Source of the DNA: Pseudomonas khorasanensis
GTDB taxonomy: Bacteria > Pseudomonadota > Gammaproteobacteria > Pseudomonadales > Pseudomonadaceae
DNA: 64,000 nucleotides
NCBI RefSeq assembly: GCF_014268505.2
Contig: NZ_JABWQP020000005.1
Coordinates: forward strand, 124,001-188,000
Direction: 5' to 3'
In this document: positions 43,331-54,740 of the stretch, one piece after another
How the letters are laid out: every line of letters begins with the position of its first letter
Position numbering within the stretch: the first letter of the stretch is position 1
The notes under the pieces: generated by a model
The model's input: only the letters and a program-made list of their open reading frames with translations
The model's database searches: none
What the model was told of the DNA's origin: nothing
Position numbers and translations under genes: made by a program

Positions 43331-44854
43331 ATGCGCTGGACAACCCGCCCCGGCTGGCCCGGTAATCTGCTGGCCGTGGCGGCCGGTGCAATCACCACGT
43401 TTGCTCTTGCCCCGTTCAACATCTGGCCGCTGGCGTTACTGGCGGTCGGTTTGTTTTATGCCGGGTTGCGTGAGCTGAGCCCCCGCCAGGCGCTGGGCCG
43501 AGGTTGGTGCTTCGGCTTTGGCCTGTTCGGCGCCGGCACCAGCTGGATCTATTACAGCATTCACCATTTCGGCGGTGCTTCGGTGCTGCTGGCCGGGTTC
43601 CTGATGCTGTTGTTCACCGCCGCGATTGCCTGGTTCTTTGCCGTGCCGGCCTGGCTGTGGGCACGCTGGTTGCGCCGCAACGAAGCACCGCTGGCCGATG
43701 CTCTGGCCTTTGCCGCTTTGTGGGTGGGTCAGGAAGCCTTTCGTGGCTGGTTCCTTACCGGATTCCCGTGGCTGTATTCCGGTTACAGCCAGCTCGACGG
43801 CCCGCTGGCCGGGCTCGCCCCAGTCGGCGGCATGTGGCTGGTGTCGTTCGTTCTGGCTCTGACCGCGGCGCTGATCTACAACGCGCCGCGCCTGGTGCAG
43901 GCGCGCCGCAAGGGTTTTATCGCCGCCGGTGTGTTACTTCTGGTCGGCCCTTGGGCAGCGGGCATCGCCCTCAAAGGCCACGCCTGGACCAGCCCTTCCG
44001 GTGCACCGCTGACCGTCGCCGCGATTCAGGGCAACGTTGCGCAAAGCATGAAATGGGACCCGGCTGAACTCAACGCGCAACTGGCGTTGTACCGCGACTT
44101 GAGTTTTCGCTCCAAACCGGTCGATCTGCTGATCTGGCCAGAAACCGCCGTGCCGGTGCTCAAGGAGTCTGCCGAGGGTTATCTGACCATGATGGGCAAC
44201 TTCGCCGCCGAGCGTAAATCGGCGCTCATCACCGGTGTGCCGATCCGCCAGACCGTGCATCACGAACGCCGTTTCTACAACGGCATCACCGTGGTGGGCG
44301 AAGGCGATGGCACGTATCTCAAGCAGAAACTGGTGCCGTTCGGCGAATACGTGCCGCTGCAGGACGTGCTGCGCGGCTTGATTGCATTCTTTGACCTGCC
44401 GATGTCGGACTTCGCGCGCGGCCCGGCCGATCAGGCGCTGTTGCAGGCCAAGGGTTATCAGATCGCACCGTTTATCTGCTACGAAGTGGTGTACCCGGAA
44501 TTCGCTGCCGGGTTGTCGGCACGCAGCGATCTGCTGCTGACGATCAGCAACGACACCTGGTTCGGCACCTCGATTGGACCGCTGCAACACCTGCAGATGG
44601 CGCAGATGCGCGCGCTTGAGGCCGGGCGCTGGATGATTCGCGCCACCAACAACGGCGTCACCGGCCTGATCAACCCGTTCGGGCAAATCACCGAGCAGAT
44701 TCCGCAGTTCGAGCAGGGCATCCTGTACGGCGAAGTGGTGCCGATGCACAACCTTACGCCCTATCTGCAATGGCGCTCCTGGCCGTTGATCGGGTTGTGC
44801 CTGGTGCTGTTCGGCTGGGCCCTGATGGCAAGCCGGATGTCGAAAACCCTTTAA
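43331..44854 (+). CDS. lnt: Apolipoprotein N-acyltransferase
   Basis: Adds the third acyl chain to the N-terminal cysteine of lipoproteins on the periplasmic side of the inner membrane. The 507-residue protein has about six N-terminal helices (GNLLAVAAGAITTFALAPFNIWPLALLAVG onward) and a periplasmic nitrilase domain. The Glu is in LLIWPETAVPVL, the Lys in YLKQKLVPFGEYVPL, and the Cys in APFICYEVVYPE, forming the catalytic triad. A last helix closes the protein. It is essential in most gammaproteobacteria and ends the ybeZ-ybeY-corC-lnt operon. Confidence 0.94.
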   Translation: MRWTTRPGWPGNLLAVAAGAITTFALAPFNIWPLALLAVGLFYAGLRELSPRQALGRGWCFGFGLFGAGTSWIYYSIHHFGGASVLLAGFLMLLFTAAIAWFFAVPAWLWARWLRRNEAPLADALAFAALWVGQEAFRGWFLTGFPWLYSGYSQLDGPLAGLAPVGGMWLVSFVLALTAALIYNAPRLVQARRKGFIAAGVLLLVGPWAAGIALKGHAWTSPSGAPLTVAAIQGNVAQSMKWDPAELNAQLALYRDLSFRSKPVDLLIWPETAVPVLKESAEGYLTMMGNFAAERKSALITGVPIRQTVHHERRFYNGITVVGEGDGTYLKQKLVPFGEYVPLQDVLRGLIAFFDLPMSDFARGPADQALLQAKGYQIAPFICYEVVYPEFAAGLSARSDLLLTISNDTWFGTSIGPLQHLQMAQMRALEAGRWMIRATNNGVTGLINPFGQITEQIPQFEQGILYGEVVPMHNLTPYLQWRSWPLIGLCLVLFGWALMASRMSKTL

Positions 44855-44858
44855 AAGC

Positions 44859-44926
44859 TTCGCGAGCAGGCTCGCTCCCACATTTGGAATGCATTTCAAG
44901 GTGGGAGCGAGCCTGCTCGCGAAGAG
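44859..44926. repeat. Inverted pair of REP units, short linker
   Basis: Inward-facing units with a short linker containing ATTTGGAATGCATTTCAAG, between convergent lnt and the ydcF-like gene. Confidence 0.9.
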
Positions 44927-44944
44927 GGCATCAGCCGCATCCGA

Positions 44945-45724
44945 TTAATCCGGGCTGGCATCACCTCGGTAAAACAACGAATAGCCGACCTGCCCCACCG
45001 CCTCATTCAGCAGCTGCCCGCTCTGCCAGATTGATTTGAATTCCGGCAGCCAGCCACCAAACGGCCGAGCGTTATCGGTGCCTAAAAAACCCACCGGGGC
45101 CGGCACCACGTCAAATCCCGCCTGCTGAAAACTCCACACCGATCGCGGCATATGCCAGGCCTGCGTCACCACGACTACGCGCTTGATCCCCTGCGGCAAC
45201 AGAATATCAGCGCTAAGTTTGGCGTTCTCCCACGTGGTGCGGCTTTCGCCTTCCTGCCAACGGACGCTGACGCCGAAATCATCGCGCAACGAGTCCGCCA
45301 TCAGCTTCGCCTCGGTTGGCGGTGTGCCGTAGTGCAGACCTCCACTGGTGAGAATCGGCAATCCCGATGCCTTGGCCAGCCGCGCCGCGTAGCGCTGGCG
45401 CTCAAGCCCGATGCCGGTCGGCTGGTCTTCGCCCCACGCGAGATCACCGCGCTCACGTCCCGAGCCCAGCACCACAATCGCATCGGCGCGCTGCGCCAGG
45501 GTCGACCACTCTTCCCGCGCCAACGGCGGCTCACGCTCCAGCACCTTAGCGCCCCACTGCACCACGACGGGCAGGCTCATCAGCCACAAGCCACCAAAGC
45601 CAAGGGCAAAACACACGCCCGCCAGCCTTGGTCGCGAGCGGCGCAACCACCAGGCAACCAGCAACAGCAGCAAAAGAATGCCGGGCGGCAATAGAATTTG
45701 TTTGATGAAATATCGAAACGGCAT
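44945..45724 (-). CDS. YdcF/ElyC family protein (DUF218)
   Basis: A 259-residue inner-membrane protein. Two N-terminal hydrophobic stretches (QILLPPGILLLLLLVAWWL and LAGVCFALGFGGLWLMSLPVVV) precede a periplasmic DUF218 domain with RADAIVVLGSGRERGD, GLPILTSGGLHYGTPPTEA, ESRTTWENAKLSADIL and VVVVTQAWHMPRSVWSFQ. E. coli ElyC of this family affects peptidoglycan assembly; a conserved enzymatic activity is not established. Its Shine-Dalgarno region lies in a perfect hairpin directly before the ATG. Confidence 0.84.
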   Translation of the reverse strand: MPFRYFIKQILLPPGILLLLLLVAWWLRRSRPRLAGVCFALGFGGLWLMSLPVVVQWGAKVLEREPPLAREEWSTLAQRADAIVVLGSGRERGDLAWGEDQPTGIGLERQRYAARLAKASGLPILTSGGLHYGTPPTEAKLMADSLRDDFGVSVRWQEGESRTTWENAKLSADILLPQGIKRVVVVTQAWHMPRSVWSFQQAGFDVVPAPVGFLGTDNARPFGGWLPEFKSIWQSGQLLNEAVGQVGYSLFYRGDASPD

Positions 45725-45746
45725 CGGGCATCTCCAAAGATGCCCG
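45725..45746 (-). promoter_or_regulatory. Hairpin over the ribosome-binding site of the ydcF-like gene
   Basis: On the minus strand CGGGCATCT, a four-base loop and AGATGCCCG form a perfect 9-bp stem that ends at the base before the ATG. The TTGGAG Shine-Dalgarno-like sequence straddles the loop and 3' arm. The sequence also lies downstream of the 107-residue gene, but lacks a T run, so termination is less likely than translational control. Confidence 0.5.
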
Positions 45747-45828
45747 AAGCCTAAGAGTGTTGATAAAGCGTTACAACCAATAGGCGAGATCCCGTTGAAA
45801 AAGATCCGCCTCCTGACCTGCCATGGGT

Positions 45829-46152
45829 TTACTTGGCCTGCACAGAGCGAACCTTGTCGGTGTCTCTGCGCGGCGCCTTGTCCTTGAGCCAGATGACCTT
45901 GGCCGAATGTCCTGCATCGAGCTGCTTCACTGCTTGCGACAGGCATCCCTGCGTTTCACGTTCACTGCGATCCAGATAGGCCTTGACCAGTTTGAACTCG
46001 GCGGGGCTCAGGCCACGCAATTCCAGTTCCAGGGGGCGCTCGTCGCGCAGCCGGTCGGCGGTTTTCACGGCGTCCAGCGCAGTGCCAAGACGATCGATCA
46101 ACCGTTCGTACAACTCGGGTTTCGTTACGTGTTTTCTCTGCTGCTCCACCAT
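45829..46152 (-). CDS. Hypothetical protein, conserved position
   Basis: A 107-residue, strongly charged protein that I do not recognise. It has no signal peptide, membrane segment or Cys pattern suggesting a domain; two amphipathic helices are likely (ELYERLIDRLGTALDAVKTADRLRD and LSPAEFKLVKAYLDRSERETQGCLSQAVKQLDAG). Start and length are uncertain. It lies upstream of the ydcF-like gene on the same strand and divergent from leuS, corresponding in position to the unnamed genes before leuS in P. aeruginosa. Confidence 0.65.
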   Translation of the reverse strand: MVEQQRKHVTKPELYERLIDRLGTALDAVKTADRLRDERPLELELRGLSPAEFKLVKAYLDRSERETQGCLSQAVKQLDAGHSAKVIWLKDKAPRRDTDKVRSVQAK

Positions 46153-46287
46153 CCCTCACCTCATTGAAGATAAGACTTACTCCCCAAGTAGAGCTTAGCT
46201 TCGCTGCGCAAACCGGCTGGACGCCGCGACCAACGGCCCTCACCATCTGAAGCCCCCCGCAAACAGCTGTAATCAGGGTTTCCCTAG

Positions 46288-49014
<2,727 letters not shown>

Positions 49015-49022
49015 ATTGGATT

Positions 49023-49046
49023 GAGCGTCAGGTATGCCTGGCGCTC
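49023..49046 (+). terminator. Hairpin between leuS and lptE
   Basis: GAGCGTCAGG and CCTGGCGCTC pair (10 bp with one G-T wobble) around TATG. Only TGTAAAA follows, with no T run, so this may be a processing or attenuating hairpin rather than a full terminator. Confidence 0.4.
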
Positions 49047-49102
49047 TGTAAAACCTTTCGGGCCACAAGGCTGGCCCACATGGTTTCAAGGGGAGCAACA
49101 CA

Positions 49103-49708
49103 ATGATCAAACGCAATCTGCTGGTGATAGGCCTCGCCGTCCTGCTGAGCGCCTGCGGTTTCCAGCTGCGCGGCACTGGCGCCAACGAACTGTCGATCAA
49201 GGAACTGGACCTGAGCGCACGCAACGCCTACGGCGAAACCGTCACTCAAATGCGTCAGCTGCTTGAAGCCAGCGGCGTCAAGGTATACAGCGGCGCACCT
49301 TACAAGCTGTACCTGGCCGACGAGCAGGAAAGCCAGCGCATCCTCAGCTACGCCGGTGCCGGTCGCACGGGCGAGTATCAGGTGAGCACGATTCTGAGCT
49401 ACGACATCCGTGGCGAGAAAGATTTGTCGCTGCTGAGCGACAAGCTTGAAGTGCAGAAAGTATTCATCCACGACGGCAACAACCTCGTCGGCTCCGATCA
49501 GGAAGCCAACGACGCCCGTCGTGAAACCCGCCGCGAGCTGGTTCAGCGCATGATGCTGCGCCTGTCGCAACTGACCCCGGGTCAGTTGGAGCAACTGCAG
49601 CAAGCCGCCAATGACCGCGCCAAGGCTGAAGCCGATGCGCTGGAAGCGGCACAAAAGGCTGAAGCGGAAACCCCGCGTCAGTCGCCGCTCGAAATCCCGC
49701 AGCAGTAA
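49103..49708 (+). CDS. lptE: LPS-assembly lipoprotein LptE
   Basis: Outer-membrane lipoprotein that plugs LptD in LPS export. The 201-residue protein has a signal peptide ending in LLSAC with the lipidated Cys at residue 18, followed by GFQLRGTG. The core continues with ELSIKELDLSARNAYGETV and LLEASGVKVYSGAPYKLYLADEQESQRILSY, and the C-terminus is a helical, alanine/glutamate-rich tail. Mature size is a little larger than in E. coli because of that tail. It lies between leuS and holA, as in other gammaproteobacteria. Confidence 0.93.
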   Translation: MIKRNLLVIGLAVLLSACGFQLRGTGANELSIKELDLSARNAYGETVTQMRQLLEASGVKVYSGAPYKLYLADEQESQRILSYAGAGRTGEYQVSTILSYDIRGEKDLSLLSDKLEVQKVFIHDGNNLVGSDQEANDARRETRRELVQRMMLRLSQLTPGQLEQLQQAANDRAKAEADALEAAQKAEAETPRQSPLEIPQQ

Positions 49709-49715
49709 GACGGTC

Positions 49716-49733
49716 GGGGCGTTCAGGCGCCCC
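49716..49733 (+). terminator. Small GC hairpin between lptE and holA
   Basis: GGGGCG and CGCCCC pair around TTCAGG, followed within 10 bases by TTTTCTT. It is weak and sits next to the holA start, so it may reduce rather than stop read-through. Confidence 0.35.
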
Positions 49734-49747
49734 GCTCGCGTTTTCTT

Positions 49748-50785
49748 ATGAAGCTCGCTCCCGCACAACTCGGCAAACACCTGCAAGGCGCCCTCGCGCC
49801 GGTCTACATCATCAGCGGCGATGACCCGTTGCTGTGTCAGGAGGCTGCCGACGCCATTCGCAGCGCTGCTCGCCAGCAAGGTTTTGACGAACGCCAGGTC
49901 TTTGCCGCCGACGCCAATTTCGATTGGGGAACGCTGCTGATGGCCGGCGCCAGCATGTCGCTGTTCGCTGAGAAACGCCTGCTGGAACTGCGTCTGCCTT
50001 CGGGAAAGCCCGGTGATAAAGGCGCGGCCGCGCTGATCGAATATTGCTCGCGCCCCGCCGAAGACACGGTGTTGCTGATCAGCTTGCCCAAGCTTGACGG
50101 CAGCGCGCAAAAGACCAAGTGGGGCAAGGCACTGGTCGAAGGCCAGCAAACCCAGTTCGTGCAAATCTGGCCGGTGGATGCCAGTCAGTTGCCAAGCTGG
50201 ATTCGCCAGCGTCTGTCGCAGGCCGGCTTGTCGGCCAGCCAGGATGCCGTCGAATTGATTGCCGCACGTGTCGAAGGCAACCTGCTCGCCGCTGCCCAGG
50301 AAATCGAAAAGCTCAAGCTGATGGCCGAAGGTGGCCAGATCACTGTCGAAACCGTACAGGCTGCCGTGGCCGATAGCGCACGTTTTGACGTGTTCGGCTT
50401 GACCGACGCCGTCCTCAACGGCGAGCCAGCCCATGCCTTGCGCATGCTTGAAGGCTTGCGTGGCGAAGGTGTCGAGCCGCCAGTGATTCTCTGGGCCCTG
50501 GCGCGGGAGTTGCGCCTGCTGGCCAATATTTCGCTGCAATACAGCCAAGGCACCCCGCTGGACAAGTGCTTCAGCCAGGCCAGACCGCCGGTGTGGGACA
50601 AGCGCAAACCGCTGATGAGCAAGGCTCTGCAACGTTACTCGGCGCAACGCTGGGCGCAGTTGCTGCTTGAAGCGCAACGCATCGACGCACAGATCAAAGG
50701 CCAGGCGGCCGGTTCGCCGTGGATGAGCCTGAGTCGCTTGGCATTGTTGATGTCCGGCCAGCGTCTGACACTCCCCGCCGAATAA
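49748..50785 (+). CDS. holA: DNA polymerase III subunit delta
   Basis: The wrench of the clamp loader that opens the beta clamp. The 345-residue protein starts with MKLAPAQLGKHLQGALAPVYIISGDDPLL, a signature of HolA, and has the three-domain AAA+ layout without functional Walker motifs, as expected. The start at 49748 leaves a 39-bp gap from lptE. It ends immediately at a REP-type repeat. Confidence 0.93.
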   Translation: MKLAPAQLGKHLQGALAPVYIISGDDPLLCQEAADAIRSAARQQGFDERQVFAADANFDWGTLLMAGASMSLFAEKRLLELRLPSGKPGDKGAAALIEYCSRPAEDTVLLISLPKLDGSAQKTKWGKALVEGQQTQFVQIWPVDASQLPSWIRQRLSQAGLSASQDAVELIAARVEGNLLAAAQEIEKLKLMAEGGQITVETVQAAVADSARFDVFGLTDAVLNGEPAHALRMLEGLRGEGVEPPVILWALARELRLLANISLQYSQGTPLDKCFSQARPPVWDKRKPLMSKALQRYSAQRWAQLLLEAQRIDAQIKGQAAGSPWMSLSRLALLMSGQRLTLPAE

Positions 50786-50870
50786 GATCAAAAGATCGCA
50801 GCCTTCGGCAGCTCCTACATTTGGAATGCATTCCCCCTGTAGGAGCTGCCGAAGGCTGCGATCTTTTGAC
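50786..50870. repeat. Inverted pair of REP units, GATCAAAAGATCGCAGCC family
   Basis: Units GATCAAAAGATCGCAGCC...GGCAGCTCCTAC and its inverse flank a short linker, ATTTGGAATGCATTCCCCC. The linker is nearly the same as in the GGGAGCGAGCC pairs at 38909 and 44859, although the arms differ. It lies between holA and arfA. Confidence 0.9.
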
Positions 50871-50930
50871 TTTTCTTTAGCATGAGCAGATTATCTGCAA
50901 CGCAAAACCCACCTCACCGAGAGAACCCTA

Positions 50931-51095
50931 ATGAGCAAAAAGCCATCGAAGCATGGCCCGAACAAGGCCAAATCCATCGTTGCCCAACCCCTGTTCCGCA
51001 GCCGCCAGGAACGACCTTCCAAGGGCAAAGGCAGCTACCGCCGCGAAGCCTTCCAGTCTGACAACTGGGAGGCTTCTTACTTTCTGGCTGCCTGA
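50931..51095 (+). CDS. arfA: Alternative ribosome-rescue factor ArfA
   Basis: A 54-residue protein that recruits release factor RF2 to ribosomes stalled on non-stop mRNA, backing up tmRNA. The pattern PLFRSRQERPSKGKGSYRR followed by NWEAS matches the E. coli ArfA core (PLFR, KGKGSY, NWEAS). The N-terminus is basic, and GAGA precedes the ATG. A 13-bp hairpin lies inside the last third of the reading frame, as in known arfA genes. It is unusually short but complete, ending in ASYFLAA. Confidence 0.88.
   Translation: MSKKPSKHGPNKAKSIVAQPLFRSRQERPSKGKGSYRREAFQSDNWEASYFLAA
51045..51076 (+). promoter_or_regulatory. Intragenic hairpin in arfA
   Basis: GAAGCCTTCCAGT (51045-51057) pairs with ACTGGGAGGCTTC (51064-51076), with one G-T pair and a 6-nt loop, followed by a T/C-rich run. 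In E. coli arfA, a comparable hairpin is cut by RNase III or ends transcription, which makes the mRNA non-stop and the product tmRNA-controlled. The same control is likely here. Confidence 0.7.
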
Positions 51096-51156
51096 AGCGC
51101 ACTACCCCCCGCTCATGTTAAGGTCAGCACCTGATTCGTATTCCCTGGAACTGTGC

Positions 51157-52479
51157 ATGCCCCCAAGTCTTTCCCGTCGTTGGCCTGTCCGCCAATTGAT
51201 CGCTGCCTCCAGCTTCATTCTGCTCGTCGCCTGCGCGGAAAAACCCACCGCCGCTGATGCGCAACCGCTTCAAGCCGCTCCGGTCGCCCCGGCCCCAGCG
51301 ATCGTTCCGCCGGTAATGCCGTCCGCCAATCCGCTCGATATCCAGCCCACACAAACCTTCGAGGAGTGGCAGGCAGGTTTCCGCAAGGAGGCCCTCGCCG
51401 CCGGCATCCGGCCTGAACTGTTTGATCGCGCATTCGCCGATATCAGCTTCGACGCCAGCGTGATTCGCGCCGACCGCAGTCAGCCGGAATTTTCCCGTCC
51501 GGTGTGGGAATACCTCGACGGGGCGCTGTCGCCGCTGCGTGTGCGCAAAGGCCAGACACTGATTGGCCAGTACGCCGACATCCTGCAAAGCATCGAGCAG
51601 CGTTATGGCGTCGACCGTCAGGCGCTGGTGTCGGTGTGGGGCATGGAGAGTAACTTCGGTCAGTTCCAGGGCAGCAAATCAGTCATCAATTCACTGGCCA
51701 CCCTCGCCTACGAAGGTCGTCGTCCAGGCTTTGCCCACGCGCAATTGATCGCCGCCCTGCAGATTCTGCAGCAAGGCGACATCACACCCGAGAAAATGCT
51801 GGGTTCGTGGGCCGGCGCCATGGGCCAGACCCAGTTCATTCCGACCACCTACAACACCCATGCCGTGGATTTTGACGGTGATGGCCGCCGCGATATCTGG
51901 GGCAGCCCCGCCGATGCGCTGGCTTCAACGGCGCATTACCTGCAAAGCTCCGGCTGGCAGCGCGGTCAGCCGTGGGGCTTCGAAGTGCAAATGCCGACGA
52001 GCTTCAATTACACCCTGGCAGACGGCGCGATTCGCAAGACCGTTGCCGAATGGCGCCAGTTGGGCGTGATCATGCCCAATGGCGGTGAGGTACCGGCAGG
52101 AACCGGGCAACTGTCCGCTGCGCTGTTGCTACCGGCCGGCCACCGTGGTCCGGCTTTTCTGATCCTCGACAACTTCCGCGCGATCCTCAAGTACAACAAC
52201 TCCTCGTCGTATGCGCTGGCAGTGAGCCTGTTGTCCGAGCGTTTCAGCGGTGGCGGCTTGATCAACGGCAGTTGGCCAAAAGATGACCTGCCGCTGAGCC
52301 GCACCGAGCGCATGGAGTTGCAGACCCTGTTGAGTGCGCGCAATTACGATGCCGGCACGGCGGACGGGATCATTGGCGCCAATACGCGCAAAGCGATTCG
52401 CAGTGCCCAGCAGTCATTTGGCTGGCCGGCGGATGGTTATCCGACGCATAAACTGCTGGAAAGCCTGCGTTCCCAATAG
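51157..52479 (+). CDS. Lytic murein transglycosylase, SltB family lipoprotein
   Basis: Cleaves peptidoglycan glycan strands to 1,6-anhydro products in the outer membrane. The 440-residue protein has a signal peptide and lipobox ILLVAC, with Cys near residue 24 after the start at 51157. The GH103 domain follows (FEEWQAGFRKEALAAGIRPELFDRAF, then the catalytic Glu in VWGMESNFGQFQGSK and MGQTQFIPTTYNTHAVDFDGDGRRDIW). The C-terminus is a peptidoglycan-binding domain (LQTLLSARNYDAGTADGIIGANTRKAIRSAQ). The arrangement matches the SltB3-like enzyme at this place in P. aeruginosa. An upstream ATG at 51115 is possible but lacks a ribosome-binding site. Confidence 0.9.
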   Translation: MPPSLSRRWPVRQLIAASSFILLVACAEKPTAADAQPLQAAPVAPAPAIVPPVMPSANPLDIQPTQTFEEWQAGFRKEALAAGIRPELFDRAFADISFDASVIRADRSQPEFSRPVWEYLDGALSPLRVRKGQTLIGQYADILQSIEQRYGVDRQALVSVWGMESNFGQFQGSKSVINSLATLAYEGRRPGFAHAQLIAALQILQQGDITPEKMLGSWAGAMGQTQFIPTTYNTHAVDFDGDGRRDIWGSPADALASTAHYLQSSGWQRGQPWGFEVQMPTSFNYTLADGAIRKTVAEWRQLGVIMPNGGEVPAGTGQLSAALLLPAGHRGPAFLILDNFRAILKYNNSSSYALAVSLLSERFSGGGLINGSWPKDDLPLSRTERMELQTLLSARNYDAGTADGIIGANTRKAIRSAQQSFGWPADGYPTHKLLESLRSQ

Positions 52480-52505
52480 AACGAATGCCGTATGGCTGAT
52501 ATCGC

Positions 52506-52571
52506 TTTCGCGAGCAGGCTCGCTCCCACATTGAAATGCATTGCAAATGTGGGAGCGAGCCTGCTCGCGAA
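52506..52571. repeat. Inverted pair of REP units, short linker
   Basis: Inward-facing units with a linker containing GAAATGCATTGCAAA, between the convergent transglycosylase and LD-carboxypeptidase genes. Confidence 0.9.
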
Positions 52572-52595
52572 GACTGACTATCAGGCAATAAACCT

Positions 52596-53546
52596 TCAGG
52601 CCTTGATCACCACATCCTGCTCCAGCATCAGTTCCTGCTTCCCTGCATCCAGTCGCACCAGCGCACCCAGCGGGAGCGTGAGGTTCGGATCACAGTGCCC
52701 GCTACGCCATCCCGACAACACCGGAATTCGCAACGGCTCGAAAGTCTGCTTGAGCAAGCGGTTCAGCGCTGCGACATCCACGCCGGCAATATCCCCGACC
52801 AACACCCCGCGCAATTTGGCCAACTTGCCAGCCAGACGCATCTGGGTCAGCAAGCGGTCGATGCGATACAGCGGCTCGTTGATGTCTTCGATCAGCAGAA
52901 TCACCCCCTCGACATCGATTTCGTAAGGCGTACCCAACGTCGAAGCGATCATCGCCAGATTACCGCCGAGCAAGCGTCCGTGCGCGATGCCAGGCTCGAC
53001 GGTAGTCAACGGATAAGCCACCGGATGGCTAAACACACTCCCCGCCTTCAATTGCCCGCGCAGCATGGCGAAGAACGAAGTCACCGTCGGTGGCTCCTTG
53101 TCACCCAACAGGTCGGCATTGAGCAGCGGCCCGTGAAAGGTCACGAACCCGGCGTAGCGACTGATGGCGAGGTGCAGCGCGGTGATGTCGCTGTAACCGA
53201 CAAACGGCTTGGCATGACAACTGAGCAAGTCGTAATCAATCCGGTCCAGCAGACGTGGCGTGCCATACCCACCGCGCAGGCAAATGATCGCATCGACCTC
53301 GGGGTCAGCGAACGCCGCGTGCAGGTCGCGCAGGCGCACGTCGTCACTGCCAGCCAGATAACCGTCCTTCTCATAGACGCCTGGAAAAACCTTGAGCCCA
53401 TAGCCACGGGCGCGCATCCATTGCTCGGCTTTTTCAGTGTCCAGAGCGCCGGGGCCGGCAGGTGCAATGACGCCGATCAGCCCTTCCGAGGGCAGCGCTG
53501 GCACAGCCCTGTGCGGGCAAAGTGTGTGGGTCGGTCGAACGGTCAT
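52596..53546 (-). CDS. ldcA: Muramoyltetrapeptide LD-carboxypeptidase
   Basis: Removes the terminal D-alanine from murein tetrapeptides in cytoplasmic peptidoglycan recycling. The 316-residue S66-type serine peptidase has a GVIAPAGPG start, the nucleophile serine in PFVGYSDITALHLAI, Glu in LLIEDINEPLYRIDR, and His in WRSGHCDPNLTLPLGA, the Ser-Glu-His triad of LdcA. The start at 53546 has AGGGAGATCCAAGG upstream. It stands alone, flanked by a REP pair and the lipA terminator. Confidence 0.9.
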   Translation of the reverse strand: MTVRPTHTLCPHRAVPALPSEGLIGVIAPAGPGALDTEKAEQWMRARGYGLKVFPGVYEKDGYLAGSDDVRLRDLHAAFADPEVDAIICLRGGYGTPRLLDRIDYDLLSCHAKPFVGYSDITALHLAISRYAGFVTFHGPLLNADLLGDKEPPTVTSFFAMLRGQLKAGSVFSHPVAYPLTTVEPGIAHGRLLGGNLAMIASTLGTPYEIDVEGVILLIEDINEPLYRIDRLLTQMRLAGKLAKLRGVLVGDIAGVDVAALNRLLKQTFEPLRIPVLSGWRSGHCDPNLTLPLGALVRLDAGKQELMLEQDVVIKA

Positions 53547-53661
53547 CCTTGGATCTCCCTGTGAATTGATGCACACACAGTAGTCAGGAACGGGGACAAA
53601 CAGAAGAGGGTCAGCCACGCCGTGGGTTGAAGGAAAAGTCAGCAGCGAATGTAGGCCGGGC

Positions 53662-53704
53662 AAAAAAATGCCCGCCGGGTGCTAAACCTCGGCGGGCGTT
53701 TTTC
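53662..53704 (-). terminator. Terminator downstream of lipA, symmetric
   Basis: GCCCGCCG pairs with CGGCGGGC around a 12-nt loop. Read leftward it is followed by seven T, and read rightward by five T, so it can end lipA on the minus strand and any transcript from the left. Confidence 0.85.
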
Positions 53705-53716
53705 ATCCGCGCTGAA

Positions 53717-54739
53717 TCAGGAACCCAGCAGCTCAGCCTTGACCAGCTTCGCCTGCTCGTCGGCATGGTACGAAGAACGCACCAACGGCCCGGAAGCGAC
53801 GTTCTTGAAGCCCATCTTGTAACCTTCTTCGGCGAACCAGGCGAAGGTGTCCGGGTGCACAAAACGCTGTACCGGCAGGTGGCTGCGCGACGGCTGCAGG
53901 TATTGACCCAGGGTCAGCATGTCGATGTCGTGTTCGCGCATGCGCTTCATGACTTCGATGACTTCTTCGTCGGTTTCGCCCAGACCCAGCATCAAGCCGG
54001 ACTTGGTCGGAATGTGCGGCATCATTTGCTTGAAACGCTGCAGCAGCGTCAGCGACCACTGATAGTCCGAACCCGGACGCGCAGCCTTGTACAGGCGCGG
54101 CACGGTTTCCAGGTTGTGGTTGAACACATCCGGCGGCTCGGCGGCGGTGATTTCCAGCGCGACGTCCATGCGGCCACGGTAGTCCGGAACCAGGGTTTCG
54201 AGCTGCACGTTCGGCGACAGCTTGCGGATTTCGCGGATGCAGTCGGCAAAGTGCTGGGCGCCGCCGTCACGCAGGTCGTCGCGGTCAACCGAAGTGATCA
54301 CAACGTATTTGAGCTTGAGGTCGGCGATGGCGATGGCCAGGCTTTGCGGCTCATTGACGTCCAGCGGCTTCGGACGACCGTGGCCAACGTCGCAGAACGG
54401 GCAGCGACGGGTGCAGATATCACCCATGATCATGAAAGTCGCGGTACCGCCAGAGAAGCACTCGCCGAGGTTCGGGCAGGACGCTTCTTCGCAGACGCTG
54501 TGCAGCTTGTGTTTGCGCAGCAGGCTCTTGATCCGGTCGACTTCCGGCGAAACCGGGATGCGCACGCGAATCCAGTCGGGTTTCTTCGGAAGTTCGGTGG
54601 TCGGGATGATCTTGACCGGGATGCGTGCAACCTTCTCGGCGCCGCGCAGCTTGACGCCGGCTTCGACCTTGGGACGCGGGGCCGGGCGCTCGGTCACGTC
54701 GAGCGTCGGGATCATGGTTTGCACTGCATCAGTAGTCAT
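53717..54739 (-). CDS. lipA: Lipoyl synthase
   Basis: A radical-SAM enzyme that inserts two sulfurs into protein-bound octanoate. The 340-residue protein has the auxiliary cluster motif [12 protein letters not shown] and the radical-SAM motif CTRRCPFC, with the remaining family blocks [16 protein letters not shown] and [18 protein letters not shown]. The start at 54739 gives [15 protein letters not shown]. It is the last gene of the long minus-strand series, one base after lipB (54741), and is followed by the terminator at 53662. Confidence 0.96.
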   Translation of the reverse strand: MTTDAVQTMIPTLDVTERPAPRPKVEAGVKLRGAEKVARIPVKIIPTTELPKKPDWIRVRIPVSPEVDRIKSLLRKHKLHSVCEEASCPNLGECFSGGTATFMIMGDICTRRCPFCDVGHGRPKPLDVNEPQSLAIAIADLKLKYVVITSVDRDDLRDGGAQHFADCIREIRKLSPNVQLETLVPDYRGRMDVALEITAAEPPDVFNHNLETVPRLYKAARPGSDYQWSLTLLQRFKQMMPHIPTKSGLMLGLGETDEEVIEVMKRMREHDIDMLTLGQYLQPSRSHLPVQRFVHPDTFAWFAEEGYKMGFKNVASGPLVRSSYHADEQAKLVKAELLGS

Positions 54740-54740
54740 A

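Noticed and set aside
49028..50791. Open frame of 587 codons on the minus strand antisense to lptE and holA
   Set aside because: Same shadow effect. Both sense genes are recognised with full motifs.
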